Below, one piece after another: positions 34,901 through 49,900 of a DNA stretch of 64,000 nucleotides. The position numbers and the translations under genes are program-made. Position 1 is the stretch's first letter; each line of letters opens with the position of its first letter. The notes beneath the pieces are model-generated. The model worked only from the letters and a program-made list of their open reading frames with translations, did not search any database and was not told the DNA's origin. The stretch is from Colius striatus (lineage: Eukaryota; Chordata; Aves; Coliiformes; Coliidae): assembly GCF_028858725.1 (NCBI RefSeq), contig NC_084776.1, positions 310,001 to 374,000 of the forward strand. The letters are read 5' to 3'.

Positions 34901-37900
34901 AGGGAGATCAGCTGCAGCTACAGAGACTGGAGATTGCTCTTACCAGTTTCACTAGGAAGGAAGAACCCCTGCAGAACATGACGGTCTGGAAAATGGACTC
35001 TCAACGCCACCTAAGTCAGAAGTAAAGCACATTAGGTCAATTGTTTATGGCTGTTCTGTAACACCTGTCCTTGTCTTAGAGATTGCATGAAAGACTGGGG
35101 TCTTTTTGAAGGAAATATTTGAGATTTACTGTGTTGCTCCTCAGAGAACAAGGGCTGTCTGCTTTTCAAAGGCTGTAAGACAGCTAGTGTATAGAAATGG
35201 TATGGCATCCAACACAGCAGCACTTAACTCAGAGATTAGGAGCTCTCTGTGCTAAGTGATATACAAAGCAGAAAGGCATGGACAGGTACATACGTATCAG
35301 TGCTGCTAGCAGCAGGTATCTTCCTGTCACAGATCTGAAGTAACTCTTGCCATTCTGTTTCCAGCACTGGTCAGAAAGTGCTTAACTTGGAAACTTTGTC
35401 TCTCTTTTTTTTTTTTAATCCCATAGAGGACCAAAGACAAAAACTGCATCAGGCCCCTATTTGCAGGGAAAGATATCTCCAGTCTGTAACATTTTATCAT
35501 TTAACTTGTAATGAGATATTATCCAAAAGTAAGAGTCTATAAAGGGGGGGCAGATAGAGGAAAGCTCAGTCATACAGAATCATGTGCACAACGTAAGGGT
35601 TTTGAAATACTTGGAACAAAATAAAAGCAGCTATATCGCCTGTTACTCAGCCGTGTTGGTACAGGTCAGCTGATCTTACATGGCACAAGTGTGATGCAAG
35701 TCCCACAATTAACAGGGACAGGAATTCAAAAAGTCATAGAATCATAGAATCACAGAATGGTAGGGTTGGAAGGGACCTTTAGAGATCATCCAGTCCAACC
35801 CCCCTGCAGAAGCAGGTTCACCTAGATCAGGTTGCACAGGAACATGGCCAGGCGGGTCTTGAAGACCTCCAAGGAAGGAGCCTCCACAACCCCTCTGGGC
35901 AGCCTGTGCCACTGCTCCATCACTCACGGTGAAATAGTCTTCCTAGACGAAGCTCAAGATCCTGTTGCTCACAGCTAATTCCCAAACTTACTCAACCCCT
36001 GAGACTGGACTAGCCAGAGGGATCAGAAAAACAACAAAGGCTACCTTTGGGTAACGCTCTAACTTCTCCTTCAGCTGAGCTTCCCTCAAAGATTTTGTCA
36101 TCAGCGGAGCTTCTTCCAGGCGTTTCCTAGATGCATGGGAAGAAGACAAGCTGTCACTTCAGCAATTTTAAGGTGTATTTGTATTTTACTAAGAAAGTGA
36201 AAGCTCCGAGCAGGACTGGTAACTGCTCAACGGTTCCATGTATCCCTCACAGCATTTGCCTCACCTCCTGTGGTTCCTACCCTAAAATCTCATATATGAA
36301 CTACTGAACATCAGCAATAATAGTGTATAAAATTACTTTACTTGTGCAAGTTTAAAAGTCAGTTCCCTAAAGCAGATGCCAGAAAAGACACTAAGAAGAG
36401 AAGGGGAATGTTTGCATAGACCACTCAAGAAGAGATGGACTTACAAATCCAATAAATCAGAGACTAGAGTTGGATGTGATTACTCCAGGGAGGGAGAAGA
36501 GCTCCTGAAGCTGAAAAACAATGCTGGCACAAGAAACTAATAGGTATTAATTAGCAACAGAGAATCAAAACAAAAATGAGACACTTCAGGTCATTCAAAG
36601 ATTGGCATTGTAGACTGGTGTGTTTAAAAGGAGCAGTGGGCAAAAAAAAAAAAATCAAAAAAAGAAATCTACCTGTACTTAAGATGAAACAATAAATTCA
36701 AGACAACAATCATATCTTTTCCTGTAAGTAAAGAAGTAAGCTTAGATCCAGCAGATCCCCCGTTCAGCTTTAGTCCCTTCTCCTTGTTTCTGTGTCACTC
36801 TGAATAACTAATTCAGTAGGCTAGATTTCGGTGAAGTATTTGATCATGTTACTCTGCCCAGGGATTTGCAGGTTAATCTCTTACACATGTACAGTCTGAA
36901 AGACCTCTTTTCTTTTTTTTTTTCCAATCAAGGTATCTCAGGAATAGCTGCTGAACAAAACTACTACAACCTTACATCACCAACTGTGCCCAGACTGTTG
37001 GCTGGTACAGCACATTCCAAGATGCTCTGAAAGTGCCAACTCACAACCTGAAAAGCAAACATGAAACTAACCCGCTTCATCCCTTCTTTCTGTACAAATT
37101 GCTGTTTCATGACAATCCTCAGCTCTTTATGAAGTCAGAATTAAATTCTAATTGCATTTAAAATACTGCACTGTATGCAGATAATTTTTGTTAAGATTTC
37201 ATCAGCTGAAATCAGGAACTGGTATCAGTTTAATGTGTAACTGGTCTTTAATTTTATTCCTGGCCATGAAGAAAAAAGGGATTACAAGCATCGGCAAAAT
37301 TGGAAACTAGGTCTTTTTTTGAGGGGGCTGTAGTTCCAGTAACCCCTAACCAAGCGGTCTTACATTTGTACCACTAAACACTCCAGACCCACAAGTGGCA
37401 GAGCAATTTTCAGGTCAGTCTGTGTACTCATATGGAATTAAGTGGCCTGTGCGGGAGAAAAAAAATCAGCTCTAAGTAAAAATCTCAACTCCAGCTTGGT
37501 TACAGTGTCCCACTGTCTCAAAAAATGTTTATAATGTTTAAAGGAATGTTATGATCCACTTGAAACTAAACATATTCATGAAATTAATTTCTTTAAGGAA
37601 TATACAGACACCAAAATGCTGTTGTGATAGGAAGGGTAATTTATCTTAAAATGAGTTTTTTGTTCAGAACTGGCATAAGAGTACAGTAGTAAAACTGTGA
37701 ATATTTGACAGCAACCTACATGAAGAGTGAGATGCATACTTAGTTCAGCTTCCTACATTTCTTCCTCCTCTTGGTGTATGCTTCAAACATTCTCACATCT
37801 CGATTTGTGGCTAAGACTGATTTTGCTTTATATCGATTTAGGTAATATCTCAAAGTTGGTCTTTTCTGACGAGGCCTAATAAAAGGTTCAATCTGTTACT

Positions 37901-40900
37901 GAAAATACAAGGTGTTTCTTACTGAGTGAAAAAACTGCTAGCTACTGATGAAGTCAATGGGAGTTACTCTTACAAATATGGTTCATTGTGTTCCTGTATT
38001 TGTCCATCACAAGTTACAAATTCCATTCGTTTAACTCCTGATAGTTAATGTGAAGTCAGATCAAAACAGCAGGAACTCACCACTGCTTTGGGCCTCCAGC
38101 AAATCAGAACACATCTTACTACAAAGGCAGTGTCTTCACTTTCAGAAGGAAGAAAGGCATCATAGACAATTCATGATGATATTTCCAAGATCCTCATAAA
38201 ACCCTTATCCCACGTGCAAACACTCAACTGAATCACACAAAAACATGCTCTGTCACAGAAACAGAACACAGCCCTTGAACTCAAATAGCATAAAGGGTAC
38301 AGATTTAAAGTGATGATCATTAATTTCACAGTAACTTATCTACAACCCTCTTCTCAGAGATCACAGACAGCTATAGGTACATAGTGTCACTCAGCTCTAC
38401 GAAAGGATATGGCACAATCTCAGTCACCAGCAGAAAGGGAACTTGCCTCTCACTCTGCAGCTGTGACAAACGTTTCCGTACATCATCCACTGTGACCTCA
38501 AAAAACTCATCAGGAACCTCTTCTGGGACAGCAGGAAGTTGTTCTAGTAGGTCTAGGTGACATACAAGTGGCTCTCGTTCTACAAGCTACAGAATGAAAA
38601 TGAGTTTCAATTAGTCTTAAATGCATTGCTCAGCTTATGCTATCAGGTTCACAAAAAGAGTAAAAGGACAGTATTTACAAACAGAAATACAATCACTACT
38701 GTGGAAATCACATCACTAAGATCAGACTAAGGACACAGAGGTAGTCAGTGTTGTCATTCTTCAGAGTTGATGGAGCTCGGAGCACAATTCCTTCCCACAA
38801 GCAGCAGGAATCTGTATTGTCAGATGAGTCACACTATAGCAGTTAGCTGCTCGCCACTGTCAGTACACGAAGCCCAGGTTAATAATCTCTGCAGTCATCT
38901 AACATAAGGTGAGATGACTCCTGCCCTGGTAGTGCCCGTGGAATCTCTTCAATACAATATTCTGCAGCTGAACCATACCTCTAGCTAGTTACAAGCTTGA
39001 AAAAAGTACTCCGAAATTACCTCAAAATCTCTCTCTGCTCAATGCCAAACCTCCCTCTGTAGATTAACTAGCTCTTTACCAGTCTATAGGCAGTGTACAG
39101 CTTACACAGGTGCTATTTTTCATACCACAAACTATAAACTGCCCTTCAAAGCTCTTCATCTGCCATGCATGTCACATCGTATCTTCTGTTATCTTCACAT
39201 TCTCTTGCCACAGAACCAGGCACTAGTTCCCAACAAGTGCTCACTCCACTTCCTCTAACCTAGACAGTAATCCTTTCTTTATTTGACAATATAGTTTTTG
39301 ACCTGTTGAGTTTTATGAACTGAGCCACTGAAGAGCTTCATTGTACATGTGCAGAGACTTCCCTTAAGACAGTGAAATCCTCTTGTTAGGACTTGCAAAG
39401 TACTTAGCACTGAAATCAGCCTTTGTTGCAGGCAGACAGAGGAAGGGGAGCAGTTCCCTGCAACAGAGGTATTCAATCTGTTTATAGGCAACTTTCCCTA
39501 CATCCCAGATGCTGAGGACAGGTCATCCAAGCAGCACACTGACCTTGAACAGCCAAGACAGCTGCACAGCAGGCCACAGGCTGACTGGATGCTCTGCTCC
39601 CCCTGCCTCCAGAACACAAACTGGGAGCTGGATATTATGACGGCAAACCTTTCAGCACAATTGCGTCCTGGACCATAATTGTGGCTGCAGTTGTCAAAAA
39701 GACCCCAAACAACACAAAAATCTACAACTCTCAAAAAACCTCAACTAAATGATCCCCCCTGTCCTCATCAACACCTATTAGACAAACAGCATTTGCCGTC
39801 TCTGAAGGGAGAAATTATATTAGGTAACCCTTCCAATCTAAAAAAGGTCAGGTACTGGCTACTTCCCCTCAGGTCAAAAGCAGCAGCTGTGTCAGTATGT
39901 GAATATAAACTACTACAAGACTCAACTACACAAGAATCAGTTACACATGTTTGCTCTTGAACAATTCAAAGTTTTAAGGTCACAAAAATGTTTAAACACG
40001 CAAAGCCTGAAAAAAGCAGGACAGTGTACTGCAGACTACAGGAGATGCAGGGAGGGGAAGCGGCCCATAACTGAAGGGTCCCAAGAGTACAAACACTTTG
40101 ATAGTTAATACAGCATTTCTTCACAGTCAGCTGCCACTCTAACACAGCTCTAGGCTCTATGAACAAAATGATGCCCATTTCTTCAACCCCTATTCCCTCT
40201 TCATGTACTCTTTCCAATCCTAATTAATGCCTGAATGTCCTCCCTCCATCTGTTCCATCCATTCTTCCTTCCCCCAGGCACGGGCCCCTTGGGAACAGAA
40301 GGAGTCTCCCTCAATTGTCAAAAGCACAACACAAATTACAAGGCAATGTTCACTCTGCTTGTGGGCACTAAAGAGTAATTTGAGAAATTAAAAGAGCGAG
40401 GTTGTGTGGGTGGGACCCTGGGCTACTTTTAGAAAGTTGAGCAGGGTCAGCTCTAATGAGTGGGTGAAGAAGTCTGATTGCAGCTTTCCCTGAGCTCAGG
40501 GGGAGGAATGGCCAGCGCTCAGGAGTGATCTTGAGCATGCAGAGCCACCCTCTGGGAAAGGGCCTGTTGCACAGTGGTCCTAACTGCTGCCCACAGCTGG
40601 TCTGGTAAAGTTAGATGGATGCAAGTCACCAGACAAGAATCCACTGGCCTCCCCAACAATCAGGTATGCTTCCATTTCCTCAAGCAGGCTTAAGGTTCAT
40701 TTCATTATGAAGAGGTACCCATTCCTGTTGCTCTACCAGTCCTCTCCTTCTCCAGAGTCCAGATATCAACTTGCACTTCTTTCTTCATCCATTACCATTT
40801 GCTCACTCAGGTATTTTAAGCACAGACAGAATCCAAAAGCTAACTCCCTCCAGGGATTTACTAAAAGGAGGCTACCATGTGCACCAACTCGCTTCCCAGC

Positions 40901-43900
40901 TCATGACACATCTCGTGTTCTCTGCAGCCCTTGACAAAAGACACCAATCTCCTGTAACCAGAAACAGCCACCACACAGCAGTTTCTACCTGCCACTGCTG
41001 TGGCAGAAAGCAAGCTGAGCATTGTGTTGCCACATTTCTCTCATTGATACCTTTTAGAAGCAAAGATAATGCATTATGGTTTGTCACCTCTATTCTTCAA
41101 AGTCTCTACTTCTACTACCATAGTTGAGATCAGCAGGCTGAAGCCATCTATTCACAGCAGAGTCTACTAGGCAGTCTGCGTAACTGCAGCCTCTGTGATA
41201 AAGCCAGGTGTCAGGAAGAATGCAGTTCACTTGTAGGAACCACCCTGGGCCTAAGTAAGAAGGTAAACTGAGGAAAACTTTCATTTTAAGTGAAGTAGTA
41301 GCTATTATGCTTCCCACAACAGCAAGTTCTCCCTGGAGACTCACCTCATCCCCACCTCAGGGAGCTCTAATCTTAGGAGCAATCTGGTGTAAAGTTACCT
41401 TCTAATAATTAATGTTCTGACATCAAAGTCAGCATGCAGCTGTCTGTAAACCATCTTTAGACCAAGAAACTAAGGGACGCCGGCACAGATTTTATCCAGC
41501 CTCTCTCTTTAGCTTCAAAAGCCACACACAGGCAAAGCATTAATGGGAAGATTCTTTTACAAAAATGGACCTTTGATGTTTAAAAATAATTTGTTTTGTT
41601 TTGGGCTTTTTCTTCAGGACTGAAAAGGGACAAAAAGCAGATGCCATGTGGATAGTCCTGCTCTGTTGTTGCTGCTGAGAGCAAGGAGAGCAGAGGATGG
41701 CAGGAATGGAGGAGGGAACAAAATGTAATCAATCAGCAGCAAAAGCACCAGAGATCAAAGGGCTTGAAAGTAGCCGTCAAAATCACATGCTGTTTAACAC
41801 AAGAGCAGAACCCCCCCCAACACAATTTGCAGCTGCTTCCAAAGCTGCTCTCAAACTGGAAGAGAGGTTGGCTTCAGAAGTGCCTCTGAGTGATCTGCCT
41901 GGACTGTAATTCTGAGAAAGATGCCAGATCACAGGTCTTTAGGCCATTGCTGTCCATCTCCGTGCCCAACAGCACAATTTCACATTCAGCTGCAGCCAGT
42001 AAAATGATAAAATGAGTTCTATCTCTCCAGCCAGCCTACAGAGAAGTGTGGACAACAGAACTGGTGAAGAATACTACCACAAACCCTAATATTTCTTCTT
42101 TTTTTACAGACACAATCAAAACTCCTCTTTTCCAGATCTCTCATAGGTGAGAGTGTCATTTGAAGAAAGCAATACAATAGACAGGAAAAGTCACTCAGTC
42201 TGTTCAGTTCTCCATGCTCAGAGTGTGTTCCAAAAGGCTACATAACACTGACTCAATGGACCCAAGCACATTTCTAATATACTGAAGTATCCACTGGTGG
42301 GTTTGCAAGGTCACTTTCTGCTACATATTTATAACCACTGTAGAGTCCTTCCAGGGACTAGCTTCTGCCCCTAAACAATTCAGAAAATCAAGAATGCACT
42401 GCAACCATAAAGTCAAGCAAGGTAGAACCTCTGCATCAATGTACAGCATATATAGTCTTGCTAAAGTCCTCCTGGATTGAGTTGCCTTTGAATCTCACCA
42501 AGCACTCTTTCTTTCTACTTACGGCTATCCAATTTTTTAATCCCATGGGGCTGGGTCAGAACCAAAGCTAAATACAAAACTCCAGCTCTAGGAGGTACTA
42601 AAGATTGTGAAGCAATGAAAGCGATATCTGAACACAAAAGCCTAGTGATAATGAGTGCAGTGAAGAGGCAATGGAAAGAACCAGTCACAGAGAATCCAGC
42701 ATGTCAAACTGCCAATGCACAAAAACATCAAGTTACTAATTTAATGCCTCCTGTACTTAATTTTACCCTACTTGCCAGAGACATCCAGCCTGGCTGAAGG
42801 CATTGCATTCCATACAGCAGCCCTACAGAAAGCATACTTAACATCATTCAAAGGCCATCCTGCGATGGCATCATAGCACTCTTGAGCCCTCACATCTGGT
42901 ATCTCTACATGGGCCAAAACATTTTTCATTTTGACCAGTACAGTTTTAATTGAGACATACCAACAATGACATGTGCAATCTGGCTTTCTGGGAAATGGGT
43001 TAGAGAGAGACTGACTTTATTTAAGCAGCAAGACAGAAAACACTTTTATAAGCAAGTAGAAATAGAGAAGGAAAAGGATGGAAGCAGGAACGCTGCTTGT
43101 CTTTAGCAAAACTAGACAGTAGAGAGCAATTACTCCTAGCAAATAGGAATCTGAGGCACAGAGATTGAGGCTCTTCTGGATTGTACTTTTAACACAGTTA
43201 TGTTGTCTCTATTAGAATGCTGTTGTGGATATCTCAAGGTTCAAAGCTTTGATTGCCTCTGTACAGCAAATTCTTAAAACTCCCATCCTTCATACTTCCT
43301 TACAGTAAACTGTCCAAACTGTAACATTTCCCTTATGAACTCTTGGCAGAACTGTGTCACCAAGGCACCCTGCATTATGGGGGAAAGGTCTTAACTACGG
43401 AAAAAACCTTTTTCATTGTGGGAGCTCAGCCTCAGGCAAGGCAAGATAAAAATGCCCTCATTGCAAACAAATATTCCCTTACCCGTTCTTGCTCCTTTCC
43501 TAGTTCTTGGCTGTTCTTAGACTTCTTTGGCTTAGAAGGGCCTCCAGGACTGGAAAAAATTGTTGGCAGCTTTGAAGATGGCATATCTGGCCCAAGAGAT
43601 GGAGCAGCTACCGAAGCGTCTCCCAGACGTTGTCCATTCCCCAAAAATGGGACCAATGGGGTAGATTCAGACTCTGAGGAAGGCTGCAGCTCCTCCAAGC
43701 TGGCATGAGAGTCTCCAGTTGAGTCCTGCTTGTCTGTGTTCAAGGACACGGCCACATCCCCGTGTTCCAGTTTCTCTGGGAATGTGTTTACTTGAGGTAG
43801 GGGCATATCCACTGCTCCTTCAACAGAGTGTGGTGTCTGTGTCAGTTCATTACACTGCATCATGGCACCCACAGCTTCCTCCTGACCAGATGAACTGCAC

Positions 43901-46900
43901 TTCTTCATGACAACTCTTTAAAGAGACCAAGAGGAATAAACTCAAAATCATTTATCCTAACAGTACTGCACTACCCATGCTCAGTGTGACCATGACACAA
44001 AAAAAAGACACTTAGATTCAAATATGTCTGTAATTTAATGATTGGCTCCTTCCTGACACTAACAACAAGCTCCAATTGCTCTGAAGTTGGGGCAGGGGGC
44101 GAATCAGGTATTTGTGAAAAAAATCCAACAGAACAGGAACTACCCACACGCAGGAAGAAAACTCCCTGCCAGGAAAAAACAGCAGTCAGTTGTACAGCAC
44201 AGCTTCTCATCACTTCTGCCATCTGCATTTACTGCAAAACACCGGCTGGGTCACAGAAAGGCTATCACTGTCCCCCACTTCACCCTCCCAAGCAGTCAGC
44301 AGGAGGCACTACAGCGTCTGGGAGTTCAATGCCTGAAATCCAAAGCAGGGAAGAATGAAGTAGTAGATGACTGTCCTCTCAGACAGACTTTTAATGCTGA
44401 ATTGTCTGTTTCAGTCACAGAAAAAAAGAAAAAAAAAGACAAATAAGCTCCTTTGATCTGCAAATGACTGGTCAGTGCCAGCATGTGCAGCTCTGGGAAG
44501 CACACCTGGGCAGCAGTTTCAGATAAACAGGCAAATGCAGTAGTCACTGAGTGCCACGATGTTTGTCTTTTTGAACTTTTTTCGTGCCTTTTTTTTTAAT
44601 ATTTGGAACAAATTTACCAACAGAGTGGAAGGTTAAAATAAAGAATTCCAACTTTGCTCCTCCCAACCTGATAATGGCACTGCCTCCAGTCAGGCCAAGC
44701 GACTTCAGGGTTGTCTTCTCTAGGGCATCTTTTCCTGCTATCTGCAACAAAGAGGTAAGAAAGCAATGATGGCAACTGTCTACCTGAGAGAGCATTTAAA
44801 GTGCTCTTTCTAGAAAGAAGACTGTATCAATGCAGACATCACACAGCACCAGAAACTGCTCAATACACACTTTCTGCAGTTGGAAAGGAGCTTTTAATCC
44901 ATCTCTATTCACCTGTACTGCTTTACCAAATTCACTGCTTATTTAATGACCTCAAGGGCAGATTATCTACATATACCTCTATCCCATACATGGATCCAAA
45001 TTGGATCCAACCTCAGCAAAGTATTGTTTTTATGTCAGGAGTCACAGGTAACATCTTGGAGCTGAAAGACAGATTACTTCAATACATACACCTCCCATCT
45101 GCTTGCAATGACCTGTTCCAGAATAAAGACGATCAGTCTAGAGAGGTCAGTGGGAAGTGAAGGGGACAGCGAGAGAGAGCAAACTCCATAATAGGCACAT
45201 ACAAAATATTAAACAAAACATTAATAGCAAAAGATCAAAACACAGAGAAAAGCAAATATTTATTAAAATGAAACCACTGTTTTGACTCCAGCTTTAAAAG
45301 AAGTTGGAAAGAAAAACACAAACAGGTCATTGAGCAAATTTTATGGGCTCAGAGGTCTAAACGGCCGAGGGTTATGTTCCAAGAAAGTTTTTTTCCATAC
45401 AGACATGTCATGCTTTGAAAAGACTAACACTTTTCTACTTCCCCTCTCAAGAAGGTTCAAAAGAAACACTTTCCAGGTTGGAAAGCGGAGCCAACTTTTT
45501 TTTTAATTATTTTTTTTTAGGGACAGAAGAAGAGACAGTGAAGAACACTTTGCTGACTTACCTCATCTCGCATGTAAACACAGACAGGAGAGAATTCACC
45601 ACGCTGTTCCATAAACTCCCTGCAATAAAGAGCAAAACACTGCAGCCTACCCCCTCCAAAATCAATGTAGAGCAACAGTAAAAGTGAAATTAGCAACGCT
45701 CTCCTCCATGTTCCTTGAACAACAACCACTACACAGTCCACAGAGTCAGTTTTAGACACAGACATAAGGTAAGGAACTTGCTCCAATGCATTCACTGTTC
45801 CTTAGACACAGCCCTGATAGCTTTCTAAAATAAAAGACAAAGTTAATGCTCAAATTAGTTGAACTGATTAGGTAAATCTGAGCACATCATTCTTCATGTG
45901 CCTCCATACCCGATCTGAAATATGACTTAATAATACTTACTCTTTTTAATCCCTTATCCGAGTTAAATAGTTTATTACACTTTAGACTGTACTTTCATTG
46001 GGGACAGGTCAATTTCTTTCCACATATGCACAGCAACAAACAGAACAAAATACTGCTCTAAAGCAAATAATCTGAAGACAAAGAATTTCCTTGTCTTGGT
46101 ATCAGATAGATTACAAAAAAAATAAAGAGAAAGCAGAAACTTTCAGATTCTGGAGACTAATGACAAAACAAAGCCAAAGGAAAGGCTGCTGCAGTAGACA
46201 AAGTGAAGCTGAACCCACATTTAAGCATTTCATGAGCACACATTATCACAAAGTCAGAATGGTTTGGGTTGGAAGGGACTTTAAAGATCATGTAGTTCCA
46301 ACCCCCCAGCCATGGGCAGGGACATGCTCCACGACACCGGGTTGCTCAAAGTCCCATTCAGCCTGGCCTTGAACATTTCCCAGGAATGGAGTATCCACAA
46401 CTTCTATGTGCAATCTGTGCCAGTGCCTCACCACCCTTACAAGGAAGAATTTCCTAAGGTTTCATCTAAATCTGCCTTCTTCAGTTTGAAGCCATTACTC
46501 CTCGCCCTATCTTAGCAATAATGCAAACTGCACAGGAAGACTGAAGGACTCTTAGCATGGAGAAGGAGAGGAAACAGCAAGATGTTGCTCTTGACAAGAT
46601 GCTACTCTTCCCATTTTACTCTAGATAAGCAATTCTGAGGCATTCAAGTAGAAGACAAGCTTTATTAGACATTTGCTTGATCAAACACAGAATATGGACA
46701 GGGCAAGGACAAGTGCTGCTTGTCACAGCAAGTCCCAGCTCTCTTTCATCCAGTATCATGCAATTTCAAAAGAGAGTACATGTGCAAAATCCCATAACAG
46801 GGATTTCAGATGTCTGTAGAAAAGTAAAAAGCCTTAAAGAATTAACCAGTATATTACACCAAAGCACTGAAATCAGGGAATCAGATTCAACAGCAAAAGA

Positions 46901-49900
46901 ATCTCTCTTATGTTGGTTTCCCCTTCAGCAGTCAAAGTTAAACTCAAACTGAAATCAGGCAAGAATGTGGTAAAATGTGAAATTAAGGAGAAGAACAGAG
47001 AACTGATGAGATTTAACCTTCTCCATAACACTCTAGTAGCTCTTATTAGCACATTCTGTCCCAAGCTCTCTGCCACTGAAGTTGCACCAGAACACCCCTG
47101 GGTAAGGAGCTGTATATACCATCTGCACTGCAACAGCTGTTTTATTGCTAAAAGCAAAACAGCTGAAATTCTTCCTCATAGTAAACACCCTTGATGTTAG
47201 TGCTCTCCAGAGTCCAGTCTCTGGGGTGAAAAAAAAAAAACAGCTTTCCTCTGTGCCTCATCCCACCAGGAAACACTCACCCATCACCTTGCGTGACTTG
47301 AAAGAAACCCCTTCTCTGCAAATCACCGAGAAAACAAAATCCACTTGACAGCCCAGAAGCGACACATCCTTGCTTATCTCCTGACAAAAGAGGCTAAAGC
47401 TAGTCCCAGAAGTGAGCTTGTCATTTTATGCCCTATTATGTCAGTGTTGGCTACTGAACTCATGAGGAGCTTTGCAAACGAGTGACTTACAGGGTTATGC
47501 GAACACAAACACTTGCCCTCAGCCACCTCTTAAGTGACCAGGTTCTAGTCCCTGCAGTAAATTTCACAGGAAAAAAAGAAAACCTGCAGAACCCTGGCAG
47601 CTTGAAAAAAATTAGGAAATTAGGGTTTTGGGAAGATATTTCTACTTTGTTTCTCTGCATTGTTCACAATTCTGCAGTAGCAGTGATAGCCACACAGCTT
47701 CCTGAATATATTTGCAAAGCATTCATCAACTTGGTGTCCTAGTGTCACAAAATCTAAGCAGAAGCTCAGACTGCTTACATACAGTGTACTGCTTACATCT
47801 ACCACTTGTACCTTCAGGGACTCATTCTCTATCTCATGCTTTAGCTTGTGAGCATCATACCTGTAGGACAAAACAGGGAGTAACTATAAGAAAAGGATGT
47901 CAGAGACCAAGGCTGGGTTCATTTTGACTTTTCCTAGAAAGGAGTTTAACAGAGTTCCACTGAAAACATTCTGCCTTCAGCACCATGTAATTTAAACATA
48001 TGCATTTTGGAAAGCATTATTACCAAACTCAAAGTTTTCTCCAGGGTTTATGTAGGAAAAAGGTCCCTTAAGTGACAGTGAAAATCCATTCAGCCAACCG
48101 AGCATCTGTATCTGAGGTGACTACGTACAGTACACAGTATGTCTGCACTGTGGCCACACGGTCTACTGCTGTTAGAAAGGCTTCTTTCTACTTCATGGCT
48201 GGTAGTCCACAAATAGGCAAGCAATAAACCCAGCCATTATGGAAAGACCACTTTAAGACAGGGATAACATTTTCTGTTCAGGTAAGAAGGAAGGAAAATA
48301 ACCTTTAGCATTTTAGCAATGTGCTTGCACGGCAAAAGACAAATCTGCACATCCAAACGTATCTTACTACTTCCAATGCAGCAGTTCCAATAATTCTAAG
48401 TGCCATCAAAACGTTCAAAGTTACTTGACAACAAACAATAGCTTTGACAAGATTATTTTATACAGTCTTTCTATCAATGTCCAAAATGTGTCACACGTGA
48501 CAGCTTAGAGGAATATATACACAATCCATGCCTTCCATAATATTTTAACATTAATCTACTTAGCCCAGCATAAAGTTGCAAACCAAACTGAACCGGGAAT
48601 CAGTCAACCAGTCTACAGAGTTGAAAATGAAAGGAAATAGCCATTAAGTTCCAGAAAAAATAATCAAGGACATTTATATTTAGAATCAAAACTCATCTTC
48701 AATGAAATGCAAGTGAAACAGTTGGAACTAGAAGTCACCCGGGACTGCGAGAGACCTAGAAAACTATGATACTCAATCCTTGAGTAATCCTCAGGAGTAA
48801 GAGCATATCAAAGACTTCCAGCTGGAGGATGTGGAGGCACAAGCCTGTTAAGCACAGATCAGAATTGAGATTTCTGTTTGGTTTAATTGTAGTAATCCAT
48901 CTCCCATTTTGATCTAAGGTGAAAACTCCATCCTTTCTAAATAAAGCATGCAACAGCATGGTGATATGAGACAAGATCAGTCACAATGAAACTGAGAAGC
49001 AAATTCAAACAGAGTAACTAACCTGTAAAACCAGTCCTGAGGGTCTGGTCTGGTTTAGGGAAGCCAGGGGCTGAGAACTACTTCCAAACCAGCTGCAACA
49101 GATCACAAGGGGTTTATGGTCCTGACGTACCATTCTTTAAGAACACTTCTCCTGGTCACTACACCAAACCCCATTATGCAGAAAGGGACAGACATGCCCA
49201 GAGCATCCAAACTATTACATTCAAGCTTCAGATTATGAAACAAAGGTAACTTTCTAACTCAAGATGAATAACCAAAACAACATTAGAACAGGCCTGCCAT
49301 CATTTGCAGTTCTGCAATTAGTTATTCTCTGCAAAGGACAGAAAGCCATATACAACCCTTTGCAGGAATCAAGATATTAAGTTCCTAATGTAGAATGAGC
49401 ATAATCTTGTCATTCAAGATCCAGGCTCCAACCTCTCTCACTCCTTTTACAGCAGTAACTGAGTTAGTTCCAAAGGCTAATGCTTGACGAGGAAAGGCAG
49501 GAAAAAACACCCAAAATCATCTCTTGAACGCAAGATTGGAACAAAACAGAACCTAAGAGACTACCTTCAGAATATCACAGCCAGCTGTTTGTGCTTGGGC
49601 TTTTCCAGATAATCCAGGAGAGACAGTCATCCCTACCTTATTTTCAATAGTTTTTGCTTCCAACCAGGATCAGTGTATCCCTGCAGGAATCCTCAATAAA
49701 AATACACAAACCTTAAAGGACTGTTGAGACAATGAGGGAAACAGTACAGAAGCACACAAAAGGCAGATGAAACAATCTAGAGGAATAAAAGCTTGAATCT
49801 GAAGTTGCCTATCTATCAGGAAAGGTGGACGATCACTATTTAGGAAGAGAGAACCCAAGGCACAATGGAACACATCCTCACCATCTAGACCCATAAGAGA

